Origin: Phnomibacter ginsenosidimutans | GTDB lineage: Bacteria; Bacteroidota; Bacteroidia; Chitinophagales; Chitinophagaceae | DNA: 64,000 bases | Assembly (NCBI RefSeq): GCF_009740285.1 | Contig: NZ_CP046566.1 | Location: 1,794,501-1,858,500 of the forward strand | Reading direction: 5' to 3' | Shown: piece after piece, positions 9,243 through 19,160 of the stretch | How the letters are laid out: every line of letters starts with the position of its first letter | Position numbering within the stretch: position 1 is the stretch's first letter | The notes under the pieces: model-generated | What the model was told of the DNA's origin: nothing | Seen by the model: only the letters and a program-made list of their open reading frames with translations | Database searches by the model: none | Position numbers and translations under genes: made by a program

Positions 9243-12200
9243 ATGGCTACCACAATTGTATTACCTAGATTCCTATGGAGGCATGTGATCCTCGTAGGCC
9301 TGCTGTTTATCGCCGCCATTCGTTTTACTGTTTTGGCACAAGTAGGAGATCAAACGCTTACCAAAGTAGGCGCCTGGAACGCTTATGTTCACCTTCCTGC
9401 TGACTATGCCACTTCCGGCAAAGCTTATCCTGCCATCGTGTTTATACCCGGTGTAGGCGAAGTAGGCACCAATGTTGCTGCCGTATTAAAATATGGCCCT
9501 GGCTACTACATTGCCAAAGGCCATAAAATGGAATTTATGGTAGATGGAAAACTCGAAACACCCATCGTGATTTCATTACAGCCCGATAAAGGCTGGCCAT
9601 CTGCATTGACCATGAACAAATACATCGACTCCGTAATGAAACGCTGGCGTATTGATGTAGACCGTTTGTACATGACTGGTCTCTCAATGGGCGGCTGGAG
9701 TTGTGATAACTATATTTCTGGTGGCGAAGCTTATGCCAAGCGGCCTGCAGCCATTGTGTCTATGTCTGCTCCCGATCCAGATTTTCCTTTGATTAACCTG
9801 CGCCACTATGCATATCAAGGTGGTGTGTGGTGGGGTTTTGAAGGCACTCAAGACTACCGGAAAATGGATTTGACGAGAGACACACTCAACAATGCCCGTG
9901 CTGGTACAGCCCGCTATACAAAATATGTGGGCGGTCACTGTTGCTGGAATACCTGGTACAATCCTGAGTGGAGGGAAAATGGCGTAAGCATTTACGAATG
10001 GATGTTGCGTCAGAAAAGAGGTTTGCGTCCCGTCATTCCAAACACAGCCCCCAAAGCGAATGCTGGTGCCGATCAACAAGTATTGCTGCCTACCGATACT
10101 ACCATGTTATATGGTAGTGGCACCGACAACGAAAGTGCCATCTCTGCATGGAAATGGCGCCAGATTTCTGGTCCATCTACAGCCGTATTTGCAAAGCCAA
10201 CCGCTGCATCTGGTAAAATTTCAGGACTGGTAGCAGGTACTTATGTCATAGAATTGATGGTGACTGATTATGCCAGTACTACTGCCAAAGACACTATGAA
10301 AATCAACGTAGTCTCAAATGTGGTTAGTAATGTAGCGCCTGTGGCCAATGCCGGAGCCGATCAGGTTCTTAACGCTCCAGCAACCAGTGCTACTTTAAAT
10401 GGCGGCGCATCTTACGACTCTGATGGTAGCATCGTAAGTATTCAATGGCAACAAATTGCCGGTGCTGCTGCATGTAGTTTTTCTGCACCCACCGCATTGC
10501 AAACAACCGTTAGTGGTTTGAAAGCCGGAAGCTTTAGTTTTTCACTCACCATTACAGATAATAAAGGTGCCATTGCAAAAGATACCGTTAGCATTATCAT
10601 CAACCAGTTGCCAGTAGCTATTGCAGGTGCCGACCAGCAGTTTAGCACACTTCAAAGCAGTTGCACACTCAATGGCAGTTCTTCCTACGATGCCGATGGT
10701 AGCATTGCTGCTATTCAGTGGTTACAAATAGCCGGACCAAGTACATGTAATTTTGCAACAGCTAATACTTTGCAAACTAACGTAAGTGGTTTGTGTGCCG
10801 GTAGCTTCAACTTCGTTCTTACCGTTACAGATAATTTAGGTGCAACAGCAAAAGACACTGTACAAGTTGTGATTGTTGTAAACCAGCCTCCTGTAGCCGT
10901 AGCCGGTGCTGATAAAGTAGTAGCTGAAGGCGCTGCCATTGGCCTGAGCTCAGCTGCTAGTACAGATGCCGATGGTTCAATAGTAAGTAGTGTTTGGACC
11001 ATTACCAACAGCGTAAGTGGAGTAGTAGTGGCCAATCTGGTGGCTGTTCCGCCAACCACATTGCCTGCAGGCAAATACCAGGTTCAATTAAAAGTAACAG
11101 ACGATAAAGGTGCCCAGTCTACCGACGATATGCAGTCGATCGTAAATGCTTATCCAATTGCATTTGCCGGTGCAGATGTCAGCATGACTTTGCCCGCCAA
11201 CTCCCTGACATTCACACAAGCTACCGCAACTGATGCTGAAGGACAAATAAGCAGTTACAGCTGGACCCGCATTAGTGGCCCCGGTACTGTAACCTGGACA
11301 AATGCCAATACACTTGCCGCTGGTATTGCTTGGTTTGGCTGAAGGTCAACACATTCTTCGCATGCAAGTAACCGACAACTATGGCTTACAAGCTGCTTGA
11401 TACCATCCTGATTACAGTAAAAGCAGCTACTGTAACCGTTCTGAGCTCAAAAAGGAACCGCATTTTGATTGATTGTGGTGCTGCGCCAAGTGTTGGCCAA
11501 TTGACCGCACAGGATAAATGGGGTAAATATTGGAACAATATGACCAATGGCCGTGCCGGTGTGCAACTGAGCAACGCCAAAGACACCGCCAACAATGCAA
11601 CCGGATTGGGTATCGAAGTCATTGAAAGATTGGATGGAACTTTTGGCCTTACTGGTTACGGTACCAACGGTGATAATACCATTGGCGATGTAGGTGATTA
11701 TCCTGCTACAGCTACAAACGACAACATTTTCGCACACAGCTCTACCACCACAGGTCGCTGGAGAGTATTTGGTCTCAACCCTGCACTTACTTACAATTTC
11801 AAGTTTTGGGGCACCCGCACTACTTATGGTGTTCGTACCATCCAAATCAAGCAATCTACTGACGCCAGTTTCACACAAGAATCTAACTCAGTAATGAATA
11901 TAGATTATAACAATGCCATCAATATCAATGGCATTACCGGAGTGACTGAAGTGGTATTTGATATGCGGGTGAAGCCCGGCCAAACCTTCGGCAATGTGAG
12001 TGTAATTGATATTGTAACGGTAGAAAACGCTCAGGCACAAACAGCTGCTGCTGCACAACCTGCAGCTCCCATAGCCACTGATGTTGAAGCGCAACCCACA
12101 ACTCAGCAGGTACACGTAGCTGCAGTTACGCCAGTTGTAAAAGCACAGGTATGGCCTAACCCCGCCAGCTCTGCTTTCAATGTGAAGCTGGATGGTGCTT

Positions 12201-12385
12201 ACAATGGACCAGTGAAATTGCAAATTATCGCAGCTTCTGGTGCCGTGGTAAAAGAAGAACAGCTTCAAAAACAGCAATCCTCAATGGCCGTTCGGTTCAA
12301 TACTGCAGGTATGAAGCCAGGTATGTACTATGTAAAAGTGCAATCAGGTGCCAAAGCTGAAATGTTGAAGCTGATGGTTCAATAA
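9243..12385 (+). CDS. Secreted alpha/beta hydrolase with PKD-like repeats and T9SS sorting domain (two frameshifts)
   Basis: Reconstructed product of about 1,046 residues. After a signal sequence (LLFIAAIRFTVLAQ), residues 35-260 form a PHB-depolymerase/esterase-like alpha/beta hydrolase with nucleophile motif GLSMGGW and a conserved GGHCCWNTWYNP where His is the likely catalytic base. Five PKD-like repeats follow (each starting with an AGAD-type motif, for example PVANAGADQ), then a galactose-binding-like domain beginning RILIDCGAAP and a C-terminal T9SS type A domain (VWPNPASSAFNV to KLMVQ). The frame breaks twice: an extra T at about 11329 (repair gives AGIAGLAEGQH) and another at about 11397 (repair gives LQAADTILITV). 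Likely exported by T9SS and surface bound or released. The substrate is unknown; a polysaccharide ester is plausible. Confidence 0.8.
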
Positions 12386-12742
12386 AAAATAGTGTTGCAA
12401 CAATAAAAATCCTATTTTAGTGATTCTCAACAGTAAACGGCCTAAAAGTGATAGTTATATAATACCACGAATCGTTATTTGAAAAAAATCAGGCCTTTTA
12501 CCAGAACAAAGAGACTCGACTTAGAAAAAAATAGCCCGGAAATCGCTGAAATTCAAATTTTGGCACAAAGGTTGTCTTATAAAGAGTGTTTGAAACAGAA
12601 GTGGGTGAGAGAACTATCTAGTTTAGATACTTTAAGATAAGGCAATCTTTGCCGGGCTTCTTTAAAAGCCTAGAAGATTGCGGAGTGAATGAAGGTCTGG
12701 CTGGCCTCCGCTTTTACATCATCATACTTACCAACCCAACCA
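12386..12742. other. Intergenic region upstream of the second hydrolase
   Basis: The gap is AT-rich in its first half and contains no open frame with family-like content. It must hold the promoter of the downstream hydrolase gene. A reading frame in phase with that gene extends up to 12689, but ATG 12743 is preferred because it places a normal signal peptide at the N-terminus. Confidence 0.4.
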
Positions 12743-15700
12743 ATGACGAACGCAATACATAGCATCGTTACAGGGATACTGCGTGTACAACTGTACCGCT
12801 TACTGGCCATCGCAGCTTTGCTGTTTGGTTTCCAGTATGCCGGGGCACAGGTTGGTGATCAATCACTTACCACTATCGCTTCTTGGAATGCATACGTACA
12901 TCTTCCCAATGATTATGTGGATAGTCCTTCAAAACAATATCCGGTTATCGTGTTCATTTCCGGTGTTGGTGAAGTAGGTACCGATCCATCAAAAATGCTG
13001 GTGTACGGTCCTGGCAAATACATTGCCGAAGGTCACAACATGGTGTTCAACGTAAACGGCAAACTGGAAAAGCCCATCGTTATTTCTTTACAACCACCCA
13101 CCGGATGGCCTCAGCCCGCCACCATCAATACACGTATCGATTCTATTTTGGCCCGCTGGCGCATCGATCCGGGCAGGTTGTACCTCACCGGTCTCTCTAT
13201 GGGTGGCTGGACTTTCGATAACTACATCTGCGGTTCTCCAACATACGGTCGTCGCCCTGCTGCTATTGTTTCTATGTCAGCTCCCGATCCTGATAATCCG
13301 TTGAGCAACCTGAAATATTTCGCCCTGAATGGCGGCAAATGGTGGGGATTTGAAGGAACCCTCGATTACCGCAAAATGGACATTACCCGGGATAGCCTGA
13401 ACGCTGCCGTACCCGGAAGTGCCCGTTATACCCAGTATGTCGGCGGCCATTGCTGCTGGAATACCTGGTACAATCCTGCATGGCAGGAAAACGGCGAAAG
13501 CATTTATACCTGGATGCTGAAACAACGCATCAACCTGAGCAGCAACAACCCCAATAATATTCCACCAGTAGCCAATGCCGGCGCTGATACCTTAATTGTA
13601 TTGCCAACTAATAGTGTGGCTTTGCGTGGCACAGGAGCCGATTTGGATGGCAATATGGTTGGTTATAACTGGAAAAAGATTGACGGTCCAACCACTTTTA
13701 CTCTCAGCAATGCAGCCAATGCCAATGCTACAGTAACCAATATGGTAGCGGGCTCTTACAAGTTTGAACTGACTGTTACAGATAACAACAGTGCTAAGAC
13801 AGCAGATACCGTACAGATTGTGGTGAACTCTGCAGGCAATTACAGCGATTGTGGTTGCGATCGTATTCTTCGCCCACAGGCCGATGGCGGTATTTATGTA
13901 AAACTGCAAACTGCCAATGTGAAACCCGGTGAACGCATTTGTATTCTCGCCGGTGTTTATCCCTACATATCGATAGAAGGAGTGAAGGGTACCCCAGAAA
14001 ATCCTGTACAGATTATCAACTGCGGCGGTGTGGTGCAGATTACACCCGTACAAAAGGCCGATGGTACTTTCAATGGTGGCAGCTACGGTTTTCGGGTGAT
14101 TAAGAGTCAATATTTCCGCTTGAGTGGTACCGGTATGCCAGGACTGGAATACGGTATTAAAATAGACGGATCAACCAAAGTGATAGCAAACGGCGTAGCC
14201 ATTAGTGATAGCTCTGGCAACTTCGCCGTTGATCATATCGAAGTGACCAAAACACAGGCCGGTTTTATTATGAAAACCAATCCTGCCAATTGTGCTCCCG
14301 GTACATGGGGGCCCAACTGGACAATGGCCAATTTGGATTTGTACAATAACTACATCCACAATATTGAAGGAGAGGGATTCTACATTGGCAACACCAATTA
14401 TACATCCACAGTAACAGACTGTTCAGGTGTAAGTATTACGGTTCAGGTACAGCCCATTCACAATGTAAAAATTCATGATAACATTACTGACTCAACAGGT
14501 TGGGATGGTATTCAGGTGGCCAGTGCTCCAATTGGTGTAGAAATTTACAACAACCGGGTATTGAATTATGGCCGTACCAATATGAGTAGCCAGCAGGCTG
14601 GTATTTTGTTGGGTGGTCGTACCAATGGCCGTGTGTACAACAATATTGTAAAAGACGGAACCGGAAACGGTATTCAGGTATTTGGTATGGGTGTAAACTA
14701 TTTGTACAACAACCTGCTCATCAATACTGGTACCACCAGTCAGGATGGCATTATTGTAGATGACAGGCCATTTGCAGGCGACCCGGGTTTGAGTATCAGA
14801 ATTATCAACAACACGATTGTAAAAACGGGCCGTGATGGTATTCGGGTAAATAACGTGAACAAGACAATGGTAGCCGGTTCACAGTTTGTCAACAATCTGG
14901 TGGTAGCACCGGGTTCCATTGGCAGCAACCCCAAGCCTTATATCAACTATCCTACAACCATTGGCGGTACTGAAAGTAATAATATCAATCTGTCTACAGC
15001 AGCAGCGGCCAATTTTGCAAACCTGACTGCGCATGATTATCATCTTACCGCTACTTCACCTGCATTGAATGCCGGTGCAGCCATTTCAAGTTTTGGTTTC
15101 AGCAACGATTTAGACAACTTAGCTCGTCCATCTGGCAGTGCAGTGGATGTAGGTGCCTATGAGTTTTTGCAAAACAATACGCTGGCCCCAAGAGACAATG
15201 CCAGCAATCAGGATTACTCTACCTTAAAAAACATGGTACCAGTAAACGGTACATCTTGGAATACCATTTACGATAGTGAGCAAAAGCCGGTTTTCGAAAT
15301 CATGAAAAACGGCCAAACCTTTACAGGTGTTGCTTTTGCTCGCCGTATTGTAACAAAGGAAATCAGAAAGTACCAGGCTTATTTTGGCACCACTGAAAAG
15401 CAATGGGGTGCTTACTTTTTGCGCAATTGGATGATAGACATACGTGGACAGCAACTCACCGGCAACATGAAGTTGCGGCTGATAGCAACCGCTGCAGAAA
15501 TAGATGAGTTTGTGGCTGCTTACAATAGTGCAAATGGTACTACTTGTACTGCTGCAGATATACGGGTGCTGCATTACACCGGCGCCAATGCCGATCTCGA
15601 TTATGCAAACAATATTGCGCAAGCCAATTTGTATAAAAGTATCACACCTGTCATCACCAGCTACGGAAGCAACAATAGTCTTCGCTATGTAGAAGTAGAT

Positions 15701-17245
15701 GCAAACGCCGGTGGCGAATTTTGGATGGTGCTGACCTGCGAGCCCCCAAGAACAGGTGTTGGTCAAAATGCAGGCGTTTCTACCATATTTAGTGAGGCCG
15801 ATGAAACAGCGGCTTCTTTAAAAGCATGGTACCGTGCGGATAATGTTGCTACGGCTACTGCCCATGGTACCAAGGTGAATCGGCTGTATGATTTAACCGG
15901 CAATGGAAACGACGCCATTCAAATGAATGGCAGTTATCAGCCAGAGCAAACCAAAAGTGCGGTGCTCAACCAGCAGCCGGTGTTGCAATTCAATGGCCAG
16001 TTATTAGATGCTGCCAATTTGAATATTAACCCTTCGGTGATGCCATACCTGACAGTGTATGCAGTGGCTACACACCGCACAGGCAATATGTACAGTAAAA
16101 TTTGGGGTAACGATTCGGGCAGTTATGCAAGAGGAGCAGGGTTGCATGTAAACGCCAGTGGTACTACCAAATTGGGTTACCTCAGTGGCGGCAAAGTAAA
16201 AGAGTTGGGTACGCTTACTGCCAATCAACCACTGATGTTGAAAACACAGTACAGCCCAAACAATATCCAATCGTCTTTAAATGCGGTGGCACAAGCAGTG
16301 GATACTGACGTTACCCATGTAAATGGCAAAACCACTTTTACTATTGGCAACCTCAATTCGCTGAATACGCAACCCGCTTTCCATGAGTTTTGGGATGGTC
16401 AGGTAGCTGAAGTGTTGGTGTTTAATGCATTGCTCAGTGAGGCGCAACAATTGGTTGTAGAAAATTATTTAGCCGCACGGTACAACCTCAGCATACCTGC
16501 AGCCAGAAACCTGTACAGCATGGATGATGCCGCCAATGGCAATTTCGACCACGATGTGGTAGGCATTGGTATGGCAGCAGATAATAGTGCTGTATTTGGT
16601 TCAAAAGGAATGGGGGCATTACAAATTCAACATCCCTCCGATGTACAAGCCAACGAGTGGTTGTTTTGGGGCCACAATGGTGCGGTTGTAAACAGTGTGG
16701 GTGTGGCAGATGTGCCAGCTGGATTGGTAAGCCGGATCAATCGTATTTGGCGGGCCAGCGAAACTGGTGAAGTGGGAACAGTTGATGTCGTAATGTCTTT
16801 GGATTCCATTCCCGGACCTGTGCAAGCTGAGAACCTGCGTTTGCTGATTGATACCGATGGCGATGGCCTTTTCAATGATGAACAAAGTGTAAATGGTGGC
16901 ATTGCTGCTGTTGGTCAGCGTTTGGATAGTAACACGGTCGTGTTTCGTCAGGTAAACCTGAACAACGGACAACGTTTCACAATTGGTTCTGCTTCATACG
17001 CTACGCCTTTGCGTGAAGCGTATGTATTCAGCGGCAATGGCAATTTCTCCAATGTAGCCAGCTGGAAAGGAGGCATACCGCCAACTGCATTCATGGCTGA
17101 TTATTCTGAAATCATTATTGATCCATCCAACAACCTGCCATGTGTGCTCGATATGCCGTTTACTCTCAAAGCCGGCATGAAGCTGGTAGTGGCACCGGGT
17201 AAAAAACTGCAACTCACCGCAGTAACAAGAGAAACAGAACAATAA
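12743..17245 (+). CDS. Secreted hydrolase-PKD-beta-helix-LamG protein lacking a sorting domain
   Basis: About 1,500 residues. After a signal peptide (RLLAIAALLFGFQYAGAQ), residues 35-265 are a paralogue of the hydrolase domain of the preceding gene (GLSMGGW, GGHCCWNTWYNP). One PKD-like domain follows (PPVANAGADTL), then a right-handed parallel beta-helix of pectate-lyase type (about residues 370-810, many YNN/INN turns), an unnamed domain, a LamG/concanavalin-like domain starting SLKAWYRADNV, and a DUF8202-like region (DHDVVGIGMAADNS to RIWRASETG). The combination suggests a surface enzyme acting on plant or algal polysaccharide. The protein stops at QLTAVTRETEQ in the middle of what looks like a further beta domain and has no T9SS type A tail, so it may be truncated or carry another frameshift. 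A bidirectional terminator follows at 17327. Confidence 0.75.
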   Translation: MTNAIHSIVTGILRVQLYRLLAIAALLFGFQYAGAQVGDQSLTTIASWNAYVHLPNDYVDSPSKQYPVIVFISGVGEVGTDPSKMLVYGPGKYIAEGHNMVFNVNGKLEKPIVISLQPPTGWPQPATINTRIDSILARWRIDPGRLYLTGLSMGGWTFDNYICGSPTYGRRPAAIVSMSAPDPDNPLSNLKYFALNGGKWWGFEGTLDYRKMDITRDSLNAAVPGSARYTQYVGGHCCWNTWYNPAWQENGESIYTWMLKQRINLSSNNPNNIPPVANAGADTLIVLPTNSVALRGTGADLDGNMVGYNWKKIDGPTTFTLSNAANANATVTNMVAGSYKFELTVTDNNSAKTADTVQIVVNSAGNYSDCGCDRILRPQADGGIYVKLQTANVKPGERICILAGVYPYISIEGVKGTPENPVQIINCGGVVQITPVQKADGTFNGGSYGFRVIKSQYFRLSGTGMPGLEYGIKIDGSTKVIANGVAISDSSGNFAVDHIEVTKTQAGFIMKTNPANCAPGTWGPNWTMANLDLYNNYIHNIEGEGFYIGNTNYTSTVTDCSGVSITVQVQPIHNVKIHDNITDSTGWDGIQVASAPIGVEIYNNRVLNYGRTNMSSQQAGILLGGRTNGRVYNNIVKDGTGNGIQVFGMGVNYLYNNLLINTGTTSQDGIIVDDRPFAGDPGLSIRIINNTIVKTGRDGIRVNNVNKTMVAGSQFVNNLVVAPGSIGSNPKPYINYPTTIGGTESNNINLSTAAAANFANLTAHDYHLTATSPALNAGAAISSFGFSNDLDNLARPSGSAVDVGAYEFLQNNTLAPRDNASNQDYSTLKNMVPVNGTSWNTIYDSEQKPVFEIMKNGQTFTGVAFARRIVTKEIRKYQAYFGTTEKQWGAYFLRNWMIDIRGQQLTGNMKLRLIATAAEIDEFVAAYNSANGTTCTAADIRVLHYTGANADLDYANNIAQANLYKSITPVITSYGSNNSLRYVEVDANAGGEFWMVLTCEPPRTGVGQNAGVSTIFSEADETAASLKAWYRADNVATATAHGTKVNRLYDLTGNGNDAIQMNGSYQPEQTKSAVLNQQPVLQFNGQLLDAANLNINPSVMPYLTVYAVATHRTGNMYSKIWGNDSGSYARGAGLHVNASGTTKLGYLSGGKVKELGTLTANQPLMLKTQYSPNNIQSSLNAVAQAVDTDVTHVNGKTTFTIGNLNSLNTQPAFHEFWDGQVAEVLVFNALLSEAQQLVVENYLAARYNLSIPAARNLYSMDDAANGNFDHDVVGIGMAADNSAVFGSKGMGALQIQHPSDVQANEWLFWGHNGAVVNSVGVADVPAGLVSRINRIWRASETGEVGTVDVVMSLDSIPGPVQAENLRLLIDTDGDGLFNDEQSVNGGIAAVGQRLDSNTVVFRQVNLNNGQRFTIGSASYATPLREAYVFSGNGNFSNVASWKGGIPPTAFMADYSEIIIDPSNNLPCVLDMPFTLKAGMKLVVAPGKKLQLTAVTRETEQ

Positions 17246-17326
17246 TTGAATAACATCATTTCAACCCTTAGGGCACATTGCTGATTCCAATGTGTGGTGT
17301 GTAGGAAACTGATGAGGAACAAAGCA

Positions 17327-17356
17327 AAAAGCCTTGGCAATGTTGCCGGGGCTTTT
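17327..17356. terminator. Bidirectional hairpin terminator
   Basis: A 14-bp stem (two G-T pairs) with a 2-base loop: AAAAGCCTTGGCAA pairs with TTGCCGGGGCTTTT. It lies between the convergent hydrolase gene and the DUF4421 gene and has T or A runs suited to termination in both directions. Confidence 0.8.
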
Positions 17357-17363
17357 GTTGTAT

Positions 17364-18414
17364 TTATATGTTGTTCAGAGTCCTATTTTTTTTGCCAGCG
17401 GCATCCACATTGCTAGCCAGCCATTTGGGGGCTTGCAAACGATACCCGGCAAATACTTGACCAGAAAGATTGGCTTCCTTACTTACAGCAGTGGTGCGTT
17501 GTTGGTTGAAGGAGGCACCACTATATCTAAAGTAGGCGCCTGCAAAAAAGCGTTTGCCATTAAAACCAGCACCGGCATTGCCATCTATCCTGAAGATGAC
17601 ATTGCTCTGCCGTGTTGTAAAATGCTCAGTCAGATAACGGGTGGTGAGTTTGGAGTATATGTAGCCAAAACCGGGTGTTGCACCAAGGGCCAAATAAAAG
17701 TCTTTGCCAAATACAAAGTTGTAATAGTATCCGGCACCTAAGAGTATTTCAAAACTGTTGCTTTTTTGAGAAGAATTGATGGAGGTTAATACAGTCTTGT
17801 CATCTATAATTTGATACCGGTAAAGTAAAGTTGGTATAAATGTACCGGTACTTCTCAATTGCCGTTCTGTTTGCGTGGCTATCGCATTTACTGAAAAGGG
17901 TTGGTGAAATTGTATGCTGTTACCCCTTGGTATAGCATATTGACCAACATCGGAAATTGTACATACGGATCACCATCTTGCCAACCAGGCCGGTAGGCTG
18001 CTGTATTCTTCAGGTAATAGCCTTTGTTTCTTGAGTAAGACAATTCTTGTTGCCAGTGTTTCAGGTTTACATTAAACTGTATCCTGTGCCACTGCTTTTG
18101 CCTTTAATGGCATCGTCATCGTTGCCGGGTAAAAATTTGGGAATGTATTTGATGGCAAATGAAATAAAACGATAACTAACACCAATACGGGTAACGCTTT
18201 GTGCATTCACAGCAAGGTCTACATCGTTGCCGGCGTTGTGTACCGCCAGGCTATTGAGGCCACCCAGCTGGCTCAGCTTCAGGTTGATGAAGTGCCCCAT
18301 GTACTCAATGGAAGCGTCGTTTTGCGGTTTGGTGCTGTCGAAGCCAGCTGGAGTCATCTGTGCAAATGACATAATCGACATGATACAGCAGCTGGCGAGT
18401 AAGCGAATGTGCAT
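17364..18414 (-). CDS. DUF4421 outer-membrane beta-barrel-like protein (two frameshifts)
   Basis: Reconstructed product of about 350 residues with signal peptide (MHIRLLASCCIMSIMSFAQ) and family-like pattern: TRIGVSYRFISFAIKYIPKF, GNDDDAIKGKSSGTGYS, LKHWQQELSYSRNKGYYL, FPMLVNMLYQGVTAYNFTNPFS and SFEILLGAGYYYNFVF. These alternate hydrophobic strands expected of a beta barrel. Both breaks are repaired by adding one base to a short run: at about 18073 (A run; restores YSLNVNLKHW) and at about 17893 (T run read on the minus strand; restores NPFSVNAIATQTERQL). Function of DUF4421 is unknown; it is typical of Bacteroidota. Confidence 0.75.
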
Positions 18415-19072
18415 AACAAAGAGGATGGAAGAAGATGTGAGGTAAGGTACAGCTGTCAATCAAGGTGTACAAATGTTCAACCGTTTGCTATATTATGTTT
18501 CGTGTTGAATGAAACATAATACAGCACCTTTCGAACATTCAAAAATGCTGCTCCTGAAAACCAACATCCAAAAAACTGCCTTTTAATGTATTTCAATAAC
18601 CTCACGATATACTCATGATCCTGTAGCTTAATGAAATACAAGGGGCATCGTCTTTGGCAAAGACTGGAAGCACATTGTACCAGCGAAAAGAATATTTTAT
18701 GAGAAAACACTGACCAAAGCCGAAACGACCGCCATCTTGCTGGGTATCCTGTAATCCTGTTTGTTTTATCAAAACACTTATGGAAAAGGCCAATGATAAA
18801 TTTCATTAAACGATATGGAGTGAAACTGCACCTGACTACCAGCATAAACCAATGTTGGAAAATTGCCTGTTATTGTAAGGATGGTCAAAGGTGTGTGCCC
18901 TGCAATATGCCAACCATCCGGGCTTTGCAGCGGTTAAATCCCTTTTTGTAAAGCAGTACCTACTGCACCATCCTTTATAATATCGGGATGTTCTTTACTC
19001 GGTACTCAATTTTCATTTACCACACCCATGAAACCAAAGCCAGTTGTCACAAAAGCGAAATACTATATACCT
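18415..19072. other. Intergenic region, no supported gene
   Basis: Roughly 660 bases between the start of the DUF4421 gene and a terminator hairpin. The longest open frame (minus strand, 18477-18845) has no family-like sequence, many Cys/Phe residues and no good start signal, so I do not call it. The sequence KDGRFGFGQCFLIKYSFRWY-like in another frame hints at an old coding remnant, but it is not enough for a call. Confidence 0.4.
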
Positions 19073-19114
19073 AAAAACGGGGCGTCGGTCTGTGTGGATC
19101 GACGCCCCGTTTTT
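19073..19114 (-). terminator. Strong terminator hairpin after the repetitive surface protein
   Basis: Perfect 15-bp inverted repeat: AAAAACGGGGCGTCG, a 12-base spacer, then CGACGCCCCGTTTTT. It lies just after the stop of the minus-strand surface protein at 19161 and would terminate transcription from either side. Confidence 0.85.
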
Positions 19115-19160
19115 ATCAGCATCTATTTAGAATAAGTCCGGGGTAACACCCAAATATCGA

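Noticed and set aside
18477-18845. Minus-strand open frame in the gap after DUF4421
   Set aside because: No start signal and no family-like content; may be an old remnant but not supported.
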